64,000 nucleotides of DNA, taken from assembly GCA_023807065.1 (NCBI GenBank), contig JAJJLU010000367.1:1-64000 (forward strand). The letters run 5' to 3'. Both the position numbers and the translations under genes were made by a program. Origin of the DNA: Isotricha intestinalis (Eukaryota; Ciliophora; Litostomatea; Vestibuliferida; Isotrichidae). Shown piece by piece: positions 39,996 to 49,900 of the stretch (its first letter is position 1; each line of letters starts with the position of its first letter). Below the pieces are notes generated by a model. The model did not search any database and had not been told where the DNA came from. It saw nothing but the letters and a program-made list of their open reading frames with translations.

Positions 39996-41714
39996 TTAGT
40001 TTAAATAGATAACTTTATATAAATAAGCTGAATATAAAGCCATAAATGTTGAATAACATCTTTCAAAAGGTAAATTTTCATCAATATGATTTTTTTTATT
40101 ATCAATTACTTTATTAATGTTTTTTAAATTTTTAACAGCATAAATAATAATTAAAAAACACATTAATAAACTTTCTTTTAAATTATTAATATTAAAAGCA
40201 AAAAAAACCAATAAGAATGGTATTAAAGTTAAGAAAGAAATATATATTCTTAAAAGATAATCACAAATCTTTTTAAAAAAAGGAGACTTTATTTTATATT
40301 CTAAAATAATAAAACCCATATTAAAATAATAAGAAAGTTTGGGTAATGGAAAAAGATAATTCGAAGTAATTCCTAAATAATCAAAATGATAACAATGACC
40401 TTGATATATAATTTTATAGAAGAAAATTTCACTTTTATTAAATAAAATTTCAACAACTAAATATAAATAATGATATGAAATTCCCCAAATTAAAAGTCCA
40501 CTTCCATAAATTCCAAAAATAATTTGTAATTTTTCATTCATGTTTAAATCATAAAATTTTTGAAATAAATAAGATATATCAGATAAATAATTAATTTCTT
40601 TAAATTCATTAAATCTAAAATAAATATAATAAATATTTGGAATAAATAAAATAAAAATATGAAAATGATTTAATATAAATCCTAAAAGAATTTGAATAAG
40701 AACTTTATAAAATGGAATAGAATTAACTTTATGTAAAATTTTATCATTATGATTATTAAAATTATTATCTTCAATACATAATTTAGCAAATGAAAATAAT
40801 TTAATTAAATATAAAATAAAATTTAATATAATAGAACCAATAGAACACCAAATATAAATTAAAAATTTAGGTAAACCAAAAAAAAAATAAATATGAAAAT
40901 CAAAAAAATAATCCATATAATTATTATAAATTCCATCATGAATATATTTTGAATTTTCCCATTTACTTAATTGTTCTTCATTAACAAGATTAAATATAAT
41001 TGTAGTTTTATTGATTAAATTAAAAAGAATTTCAAAGAAATCATTAATAATATAAAAAAAAACTGATATAATTTTCCAAGGAGTTAAAAGTAAATTTGGT
41101 ATTCTTAAAATTGATTCTATTGTTTCTTCAATCACAATTCTTCCAAAACCCATTTTTCTATCTCTATATTTTTTCATTTGTTCTTTATCATTATAAATTA
41201 TAATTGAATATACATCTTTACAAAATTTTTTAAAATTTGTTATTTTATCTAAATCTTTTAATTTTATTTCCTTTTCTATTAATTTTTTTTCATAATAAGT
41301 TTTATATAAATTATACCAAATTAAGTTTGTTTCTGTTTTTTGATGTAATTTTTTATTCACTAAATTTAATGATGATACTGATGCTATATCTAAATAAGAA
41401 CATATTTTTGCAATTAATAAAGGTGAAAATCTAGATAAATTTATTTTTTGAGAATCTAACTCTTTAATATTTTTTTCTTTCAAAAATATATTTTTTATAT
41501 TGAATATATTTTTTGAATACAAAATAAAATTTCTTGTATATCTTTTTAAAAACGGTCTTCCTCTTTTAAATAAATTTGGGATTCTTGTAAATAATAAAAT
41601 ATCTAAGGTGAAAAGAAAAAAAACTATTATATCTTCAAAACCTTTTAAAAAATAAAATTTGTTTAAAAGAATTATTTCCATTTTTTTTATTATTTTTACA
41701 AAAAGAAATTGCAT
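39996..41714 (-). CDS. F-box / multi-pass membrane protein
   Basis: A 572-residue protein. An F-box lies at about residues 95-140 (LSRFSPLLIAKICSYLDIASVSSLNLVNKKLHQ, then WYNLYKTYY). The N-terminus has one or two hydrophobic stretches (FEDIIVFFLFTLDILLF), and the remaining 400 residues contain roughly eight membrane helices (ISVFFYIINDFFEILF, FLIYIWCSIGSIILNFILYL, LIPFLLVFFAFNI and others). An F-box binds SKP1 and would place an SCF ubiquitin ligase at a membrane. The combination with a polytopic membrane region is unusual. An alternative start is Met12. Confidence 0.65.
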   Translation of the reverse strand: MQFLFVKIIKKMEIILLNKFYFLKGFEDIIVFFLFTLDILLFTRIPNLFKRGRPFLKRYTRNFILYSKNIFNIKNIFLKEKNIKELDSQKINLSRFSPLLIAKICSYLDIASVSSLNLVNKKLHQKTETNLIWYNLYKTYYEKKLIEKEIKLKDLDKITNFKKFCKDVYSIIIYNDKEQMKKYRDRKMGFGRIVIEETIESILRIPNLLLTPWKIISVFFYIINDFFEILFNLINKTTIIFNLVNEEQLSKWENSKYIHDGIYNNYMDYFFDFHIYFFFGLPKFLIYIWCSIGSIILNFILYLIKLFSFAKLCIEDNNFNNHNDKILHKVNSIPFYKVLIQILLGFILNHFHIFILFIPNIYYIYFRFNEFKEINYLSDISYLFQKFYDLNMNEKLQIIFGIYGSGLLIWGISYHYLYLVVEILFNKSEIFFYKIIYQGHCYHFDYLGITSNYLFPLPKLSYYFNMGFIILEYKIKSPFFKKICDYLLRIYISFLTLIPFLLVFFAFNINNLKESLLMCFLIIIYAVKNLKNINKVIDNKKNHIDENLPFERCYSTFMALYSAYLYKVIYLN

Positions 41715-41906
41715 TATGATATTTATTATAAATTAAATTCATAAATCTTAACATAAATAGTACATATTTGATTACGTCAAAAAAAAAATATATTTATAAT
41801 TATTTTATTGATTGAATTATGATTATAAAAGATAAATAATTAAAAAATGTGTTATGAATTTTAATAAAAAAATTTTTATTATAAAGAAATAATTAATAAT
41901 TAAAAA

Positions 41907-42641
41907 ATGTTATCAATGAAAAATAAACCAAAAATGATTGATTCTTGTGTAATGACAAATGAAATATTTTCTTATAGAAATTTAAGAAATCCTTTTAAAC
42001 TTCCAAAAGTAAATTCTTTAAATAAATTAGAAAATAAAATAAATAAACAATATCTTTTTTTACAAACTCCTATTAAACATAAAAAAATAAGTTTTATCAC
42101 TGAATTCCTAGATAATACTAAAATTAATTTTGATAAAACTTTATCACAAGAAATAAATAAAAAAAAAAATAAAAAATATATTTTATATGATTTTATTGGA
42201 CATAAAAAAGAATTAAAACAATTAAATCTAAGAACACTTTCTAATGATATTGATTTTAAAAGTGAAAAAAATAGTTTTATAGATTTTCCTACATTTAGAA
42301 CAATAACATTAAAAAGAGAAAATGAATTAAATAAGAAAAAAAAAGATAGAGTTGAAAGATATGTTTTAAATTTTAGAGAATTTTTCTTAAGAAAACAAAA
42401 TCAAAATTTATTATCTCATTTAAAAAAAAGGAATTTATTACCTAAAAGTAAATTATTAGAAAATTTGAAAGAAAAAACTAAATGTTATTTAGATTATTTA
42501 AATAAAATGAATATTAGAAAAATAAATATTACCAACGATAAAAGAATTAATGACGAAAAAAAAATAGATTCTTTATTTAAACAAATAAAAAAACATACTG
42601 GAGAAGAATTGGATAAAATGAATAAAGAATTTGAATTATAA
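41907..42641 (+). CDS. Hypothetical basic protein
   Basis: A 244-residue Lys/Asn-rich protein without a recognised domain. It begins MLSMKNKPKMIDSCVMTNEI and has short helical segments (KKDRVERYVLNFREFFLRKQNQN; LLENLKEKTKCYLDYLNKMN), ending with a charged helix (SLFKQIKKHTGEELDKMNKEFEL). No signal or membrane segment. A second in-frame Met at position 4 is possible as the start. It is divergent from the F-box/TM gene (about 190 bp apart). Confidence 0.55.
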   Translation: MLSMKNKPKMIDSCVMTNEIFSYRNLRNPFKLPKVNSLNKLENKINKQYLFLQTPIKHKKISFITEFLDNTKINFDKTLSQEINKKKNKKYILYDFIGHKKELKQLNLRTLSNDIDFKSEKNSFIDFPTFRTITLKRENELNKKKKDRVERYVLNFREFFLRKQNQNLLSHLKKRNLLPKSKLLENLKEKTKCYLDYLNKMNIRKINITNDKRINDEKKIDSLFKQIKKHTGEELDKMNKEFEL

Positions 42642-42846
42642 ATTATTATTAATTTATATATTATATAAAATTAAAAAAAAAAAATAAATTTGACATATTA
42701 AATTTTCATTTAAATAAAAAATAGTGTTTTTTTTCCTTATTTTTTGTTAAATTTATGAATATATTTGACAACAAATTAAATAAAAGAAGAATATTTTTAC
42801 TTATTAAAAAAAATATTATAAAAATAAAGATTTATTTTTAATAATT

Positions 42847-44697
42847 TTAAAATGTCCAAATCCTAATAAATCCATCTTCTCCACTTGTAATAATATCTTC
42901 TTGATAATTTTGTCTAATACAAATCACTCCTTTATCATGAATTTTATTATTATATAATATACAATCACTATTTTCAATATTATAAACAGCAAATTTTCCC
43001 TCTTCATTACCAGAAAGAATAACTTTAGCATTATTTTTAATAGTACATAAACAATTAACTCTATTTTCTTTTATTTTTCTCACAACTTTTTTTGTTTTAA
43101 GGCTAATAATATAAATATATAAAATTCCTCCACAAATACAATAATCATCATTTATTCTTAAACTATTATGATTAAAACAGCAAACATCATTTAATTTACA
43201 AATCTCTTTTTTATTTGTAATATCCCAAAATTTCATATAAAAAATACCAGCAGATATTAATTCATAGGTTCTTGGAACTGCAATTATAGAAACTAAACTA
43301 TATTGATCATGTTGTAAAGAATGAGTTAAATTCCATTTGTTTTCTTTTTTTTCCCATATATCTATATTTTTATCATCATTACATGATATTATATAATTGT
43401 CTCTAACATATATTACTTTAAAAATTGAAGTATATCGGGAATCAGTTTCATCTTTTTTTATTATTTGATATTCATTATTTTTATTCATGAAATTCCAAAA
43501 TTCTATTTTTTTTGAACATGTAATAAATTTTTCATTGTCTATTACTCTAACATAATAAATTTCTTCTCCAATTTCATATCTTTTAAGTTCTTCCATATTT
43601 TTATCATATATAATTATTTCACCCCATTTAGTCACAAAAATAGATTTTCCATCTTCACATAATCCAATTTGATTTACTCTTTCTCTGCTTATTTTCTTTT
43701 TTAATTTCTCCTTTATATTTAATATATTTATATGAGCAAAGTTTTGTTGATAAACTGCTTGTATTATATTATCATTTTCTTTATTTTGTGATTCTTCAAA
43801 TTTTGGAAGTTTTGTTTCTATTCCTTTATTTTTTCCAAATAATTGACTATCTATTTCTTCTAAAAGTATATTCTTTTTCAATAGAAGATTTGCAATTAAA
43901 TGTTGAAAATTTTTTTCTGTTAAATTTCGAGCATTCTTTATTTTTTCATAATTTGTATTTTTTAGATAACTATTTTTAATTCCATTCAGAATTGGAATTA
44001 TATTTTCAAATTGATCTTTTAATTCTCTAAATTTAAACAAAATAATTTCGATTTTTCTTAAAAATGAAACAATAACATCTTTGACTTTTTCATTAAATTC
44101 TATATATTCTCTTTTTAATTCTGAAATAGTTTCTTCTATTATTTTAAATGATTGTTCATTTAACTTAAAATTATTTAATAAATCACTTTTATGTCCTTTA
44201 TGTTTATTTTCACAGAGTTTACAGAAATTACATTTACAAAGCAAACAAAACCTTTCAAATTGTTTTAAATGCTCATGACAATAAGAATCATAATATTTTA
44301 TTTTAAGAATTAAATGATTTTTACCTTCTTCAGAATGTTTTTTGGCACATTCAAAACATAAAAAATTATTAGTACAAGTTAAACAAATATATTCCGCTAA
44401 ATTTTTATGATTTTCATTATAATTTTTACAGTTAACTGAATATATATCAGATTCACAAAATAATTGTCTAAATTCAATCATTTCATTTTTGTATTCATGA
44501 TTGTTTCTACATTTTGAATCAATTATTATTGAATTTAATTCTTCTTTAATATTTATTAAAGGACATAAAAAACATTTTGGACAACGAAATTCATTTTCTT
44601 TTTCTAATATTGTTGATGCTGACATTGACATATTTTCAGGAAAATAACTATTTATTAATGATATAGAATTAGAAAAACTATTTAATAAACCCTCCAT
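42847..44697 (-). CDS. B-box zinc-finger / coiled-coil / WD40 protein
   Basis: A 616-residue TRIM-like protein. Residues about 38-75 form a Cys-rich start (CPKCFLCPL, SKCRNNHEY) where a RING would be. Two B-box-like fingers follow (CLTCTNNFLCFECAKKHSEEGKNH; CHEHLKQFERFCLLCKCNFC, KHKGHK), then a coiled coil (about 180-300). A WD40-like beta propeller runs from about 335 to the end (GEIIIYDKNMEELKRYEIGE, FWDITNKKEICKLND, ITSGEDGFIRIWTF). This B-box/propeller arrangement is common in ciliates. Without a canonical RING, E3 activity is uncertain. It is 85 bp from the GCLC gene on the same strand. Confidence 0.8.
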   Translation of the reverse strand: MEGLLNSFSNSISLINSYFPENMSMSASTILEKENEFRCPKCFLCPLINIKEELNSIIIDSKCRNNHEYKNEMIEFRQLFCESDIYSVNCKNYNENHKNLAEYICLTCTNNFLCFECAKKHSEEGKNHLILKIKYYDSYCHEHLKQFERFCLLCKCNFCKLCENKHKGHKSDLLNNFKLNEQSFKIIEETISELKREYIEFNEKVKDVIVSFLRKIEIILFKFRELKDQFENIIPILNGIKNSYLKNTNYEKIKNARNLTEKNFQHLIANLLLKKNILLEEIDSQLFGKNKGIETKLPKFEESQNKENDNIIQAVYQQNFAHINILNIKEKLKKKISRERVNQIGLCEDGKSIFVTKWGEIIIYDKNMEELKRYEIGEEIYYVRVIDNEKFITCSKKIEFWNFMNKNNEYQIIKKDETDSRYTSIFKVIYVRDNYIISCNDDKNIDIWEKKENKWNLTHSLQHDQYSLVSIIAVPRTYELISAGIFYMKFWDITNKKEICKLNDVCCFNHNSLRINDDYCICGGILYIYIISLKTKKVVRKIKENRVNCLCTIKNNAKVILSGNEEGKFAVYNIENSDCILYNNKIHDKGVICIRQNYQEDIITSGEDGFIRIWTF

Positions 44698-44782
44698 TTT
44701 TTATAAAAATTAAATAGTAATAAAAAAGATTTTATATAAAAAGTAAAAATATATTAAAATAAAAAATTAAAAGTTTAAAAAA

Positions 44783-46720
44783 TTAAATTCCCTCAAAATT
44801 AACACCATTAAATAATTCTTTAGGTTTAATATCGCCTCTTTGAATTTTCAAAATATGTTTTATTAAATCATAATTAATTTCTTCAGTAAGAATAGAATCT
44901 TTATTATATTTAGGATGATTTAAAACAAAATTTCTAACATATTTAGCATCAGTCCATAATTCTCCTTTAGCTTTTCTAGAAATAAAATTTAAATATTCAT
45001 CAAGAATATTACTATTAAAAAATTTAAAAGAAACTTCTTTAGCATATTTAATTAAACCAGGATAATTATAAGTAGGACATCCATTAATAATTTCATTAAT
45101 AGTTAATTCTTTAATATTTTTTTCATCTTCTTCATAAGTAATTTTATCTCTTTCTTCTTCATTCATAAATTTAATTTTTGAACAATCAAATTCAACACCC
45201 TTATTTTGATTTAAAGAATTAATTCTCCAATAAAACTTTTGATTATTAATTGAATCTCTTTGAAAAGCTCTTTCAAAATTAATATCAGTTTTACTTATAG
45301 GAATAATAAAATTACAATCTAAATTAAAAATAATACAATAAATAGATAAGATAAAAGCTACCATTGAAGTATTTTCAAAAGGTGTTATTTGAATATCACA
45401 AGGCCTTACTTCTATTTTAAATGATGTATCTCCATCTGAACTTCTGGGTAATTTAAATCTTAAAGAATTCCAATTTGTTGAATTTATATTTTCAAAATGT
45501 GTATTATCATTATCATCAGTTAAATTTATTTTTTCACTAAAAATTACTAAAGGATCTCTTACTAATAAATTAGAAAAATGAATAGCTAATTTTTTATTTA
45601 AACCTCCATTAATAAATTCATTATAATAATTTTCATTAATGGGAAATTTCTTATAATCATTATTAAAATCATGAGAAAATTTTGTATCAGAAATATAAGA
45701 ATAACAATGACTATATCTAGATTTATAGATAAATTTATTACTATTAATATTTCTTTCTTCATCATTTCTATCATCAACACTTTGACTAATAACACTCCAT
45801 CGATTATCATAATCTGAAATTTTACCTTTATAAAAAGGAGAACAAGAAGATAAAGAAAGAAAAATAGAAGTGAAAGGAATTAATTGATCATATAAGTGAG
45901 CAGCACTTTTTAAACAACAAGCACCTAATGTTATTTGAAGACATGAATTTCCCATTCCAAATCCCATTCCATCCATATATATGTAATTTGGAAATGGCTC
46001 TTCTTTTGTTTTTTTTATTTCAGTTTTTTCATCTTTATATATTGGAATCTTAATTTCTACCTTTTTTCCTCTACGTAATCGAATATTTCTAGTCAAACAA
46101 CTAAATCTTGGATGACGATTTATTATCATGTCATTTAAAAATTGAGATTCACTATAAGGATTTTCTTTTATATCTATTTTATTATTATTTTCTATATTTT
46201 TATTTTCTTCATTTTTTGAATTTTTCTTTTTTTCTTCTTCTTCTTCATATAATCCTTTATAATAATCATCTTCAGAAAAGTAATCAAAACAAGAAATAAT
46301 AGGAAAAGAAGCAAAAGATAAAATTCCTTCATTTCCAAAAGTATTTTCAAGTTCTCTATAAACTTTATTAATAGATTCTCCCATATGAGAAATATCATGT
46401 ATATCTAAAGGTTTATTTGGTAAAGCTTCAATCATCCATCCTCCATATTCATGTGATATTATTGTATCTTTTAATTGTAAATCTGTTCCAAATTTATTTA
46501 TATCATTTTGTGCTGTTATATCCAATAATACTTTTTTATTTACGTCATCTACTTTTATTTTATGAAATTCAAATTCTGTTCCAAAAAGAGGTTTTCTACA
46601 ATATTTTTCATTTTTTATTGTTTCTATTGTATATTTTATAAATGATTTTTTTATTATTTCATGATATGGTTTTGATTCTTCATATTCTAATGCACGACCA
46701 AATATTTTTAAAAAACCCAT
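44783..46720 (-). CDS. GCLC: Glutamate-cysteine ligase, catalytic subunit
   Basis: A 645-residue enzyme that joins glutamate and cysteine using ATP, the first step of glutathione synthesis. The whole eukaryotic GCL signature is present: FGTEFEFHKI, EYGGWMIEALP, HPRFSCLTRNIRLRRGKKV, IYMDGMGFGMGNSCLQITL, YDQLIPFTSIFLSLSSCSPFYKG, DNRWSVISQSVDDRNDEER, FENINSTNWNSLRFK, RRSSDGDTSFKIEVRP-type region, FPGLI-like YNYPGLIKYA, and RKAKGELWTDAKYVRNFVLNHP. Length matches animal and yeast enzymes. A charged insertion sits at about 160-190. It is divergent from the E2-E1 fusion gene, with about 190 bp between starts. Confidence 0.97.
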   Translation of the reverse strand: MGFLKIFGRALEYEESKPYHEIIKKSFIKYTIETIKNEKYCRKPLFGTEFEFHKIKVDDVNKKVLLDITAQNDINKFGTDLQLKDTIISHEYGGWMIEALPNKPLDIHDISHMGESINKVYRELENTFGNEGILSFASFPIISCFDYFSEDDYYKGLYEEEEEKKKNSKNEENKNIENNNKIDIKENPYSESQFLNDMIINRHPRFSCLTRNIRLRRGKKVEIKIPIYKDEKTEIKKTKEEPFPNYIYMDGMGFGMGNSCLQITLGACCLKSAAHLYDQLIPFTSIFLSLSSCSPFYKGKISDYDNRWSVISQSVDDRNDEERNINSNKFIYKSRYSHCYSYISDTKFSHDFNNDYKKFPINENYYNEFINGGLNKKLAIHFSNLLVRDPLVIFSEKINLTDDNDNTHFENINSTNWNSLRFKLPRSSDGDTSFKIEVRPCDIQITPFENTSMVAFILSIYCIIFNLDCNFIIPISKTDINFERAFQRDSINNQKFYWRINSLNQNKGVEFDCSKIKFMNEEERDKITYEEDEKNIKELTINEIINGCPTYNYPGLIKYAKEVSFKFFNSNILDEYLNFISRKAKGELWTDAKYVRNFVLNHPKYNKDSILTEEINYDLIKHILKIQRGDIKPKELFNGVNFEGI

Positions 46721-46906
46721 CCTTATAATTATTTTTAAATTTTTATTAAAAATTTATACATTTATTTATCATTATATCAATTCTAGAAAAGATTTTTATA
46801 TTTAAAATATTGAAAATTCTATAAAAAATAATAATTATTAAAAGATATAATTTTTAAAACACCTTTTAATAATATAAAAATTAGTAAATTAAAAATAATA
46901 AAATAA

Positions 46907-49900
46907 ATGTCAGATTATGATGAGGATGAAAATTATGATTATGATATAAATGAATATGAAGATCAAAATGAAAATGATGGTTCAAATATAAATGAAGAAT
47001 TAGAATTAATGTTTAATAATGCAAAAACAAAAGAAGATTATGAAAATGTAATTAGTCTTGAAACAGAAAATTCAAACCAAAGAAAATGGAGTTATCAATC
47101 TTATAAAGAATTATGTAAAAATGAAATTGAAAATAAAAATTTTATTGAATTTTCAAAATATTTTTTAAAATTAAGAGATATATATAATAAAGTTGATTAT
47201 CCTTATCAAAATAATACTTTACAAGAATTTATTGAGAAAATGAAAAATAATTTTATAAAATATGAAGATTATTTTAGATTTTTATTATCTAATTCAATGG
47301 TAATGAAAAATTTTAATGATGAACTAAAACATTTTCTATTGGAAAACAAAGAACTTTCTCAAAAATTTATTGAATTAAAAAATTTAAAATTAAGTTTTGA
47401 AAATATAGAAATAGAATATGAGAATTTAATGAAAAAAATAGAAAATTCAATATTAACACAAGAAGAAATAGAATTTAAAAATAATTTATTTAAGTTTCGG
47501 GAAATAAAAATAAGAGAAAGATATTCAGAAATAAAGAAAAAAGTAGAAAAATATTCGAATAAAGAAGCAAAAGAATTTTGGTATTTATGGATTTCAGATT
47601 ATGAAAAATTCAGTGAATTACCATCTTTTTTTTCATCATCATCAAGTCAAAAAAAATGTTTTATAATATGTTTCAATTTATATAATAATAAATATGATTA
47701 TAAAGAAAGTGTAAATGAAATAGGATATTCATCATCTCAATTTATATATGAAATATTATCAAATATATTTTATGAAAATAACAATGAACAATTAAGAAAT
47801 TTTGTAATTGAAAATGGAATATTTACATATATATTAAAAAGATTAGGAACATTAACAAAAGAAAAAGGAAGAATATATAAACCTGGAAAAGAAGAAGAAG
47901 AAAAAAGTCCAATTTCAAAAAAAACTAATGATCATTTTTCATTATTTACATATTCAGGAATAAATAAAGGAGTTGGATATGGATCAAATTATATTAAAGA
48001 TAATAAAGAATGGAATGTCGATGAATATCTCAAAAAAAAATCTCATAAGTCTTTTTTAAATTTAAGTATATTAAAGTTTCTAACAGGATTCTTTAATTAT
48101 AATATTTCTTCAAAATTAAATGAAATTGCAAAATTAATTATTGAAAGTTGTCTTCTTCCATGTATTGAAAGTGAATTAAGAGGAGGAGTTTTATCAGAAT
48201 TAATAAATAAATTTGATTTATTTATTCAATATTTATATTTGATAACAATGTTTTCTCGAAATTCATATTTATATCAACTTTTATTGAAAATTAATCCCGA
48301 TTACAAACCTATTCAAACTCAAAGTATATTTGAACTTCTTTCCAAATTGAAAGAAACAGGAGAAATATTTTTAAATTGTATTAAAAATAACAACACAATA
48401 AAAACAGAACAATTAACACAAAAAACATTAGCAAAACAAATAATAAATTCATATAATGAAATAAATGAAAATATATCAAAATATCAATTAAAATCAAGCT
48501 ACAAAAGAAAAGAAATAGATATAACAAAGCTTCCAATAGAAAAAGCATATCCATTAATATTACAAAAATTATCATTTGGTTATAGTGAAAATATTAAGAA
48601 TACATCATCATTAAGGAACTTTACATTTTCTGAAAACCAAGAAAAATCAATAAAATTAGCACAAGAATTCGCAGATCTTCAAAATTCACTTCCAATAGAA
48701 AGTACAAATTCAATTTTTGTAAGAGTAGATAAAAACGATATGGATTTTATGAAAGTTTTAATTATAGGAAGTGAAGGAACTCCATATAGTAATGGTGCCT
48801 TTGCATTTGATGTAGCTTTTGATAGTGATTATCCTAATAAACCTCCTCATTGTGCTATTCGAACCACTGGAAATGGATCTATTAGATTTAATCCTAATTT
48901 ATATTCTAATGGGAAAGTTTGCTTATCTTTACTTGGAACTTGGAGAGGAGTTTCTACTGAAAATTGGGACCCTAAAATTTCCACTTTGTATCAAGTGTTA
49001 ATCTCCATTCAAAGTATTATTATGAGTGATTTAGTCTATTTTAATGAACCTTCTTATGAACATGAAATTGGAACTGTTGAAGGAAATAAAAAAAATGAAG
49101 GTTATGCTAATATTGTCAGATATGGAAACGTTAAATATGCTATGATTGAACAAATTAAAAATCCTACTCAAGGATTTGAAGATGTTATTCAAAGACACTT
49201 TTTCATTAAGAAAAATCAAATTTTAAAAGAAGTTGAAGGATGGATTGAAAGAGGAAAAAAAGAACCTTGTTCTTATTCATCTGTTACTATGTCTCATAAT
49301 AGTGTTTTAGCTCAGAGATTTAGTAATTCAAATAATTATTCTAATGATTTAAGTAATTTATATGTTACTTTAAAACAATTATTAAATGGTATTCAAATAC
49401 CTCAACAAGTTATAATGAAAGAAACTATTGAATATCAAAGTGATTTAAATCTAGAATTAGATGATAAGGATACAAATAATAAAAATATTATTAATGATAA
49501 TGATATTGATTTAAATGAAATAGATATGTCATATGAAAAAAATAACATAAAAAAAGAAATGAATGATAATATTATTAAAGATAGATGGAGTAGATATATT
49601 GGAGCAATGGGAATTGAAAGTGTTAAAAAACAATCAAATGCAAATATATTTTTATCTGGTGCCGGAGGATTAGGAATTGAAATTGCAAAAAATATAATTT
49701 TATCAGGTTGCAAAGAATTTATTATTCAAGATATAAAAAAAGTAAATAAATATGATTTATCTTCTCAATTTTATTTAAGTGAAAATGATATAGGAAAAAA
49801 TAGAGCTGAATGTTCAGTTGATAAATTACAAAATTTAAATTATTATGTTAAAGTATCGTGTATAACAAAAGAAATTCCAAAATCAAATTTAGAAAAATAT

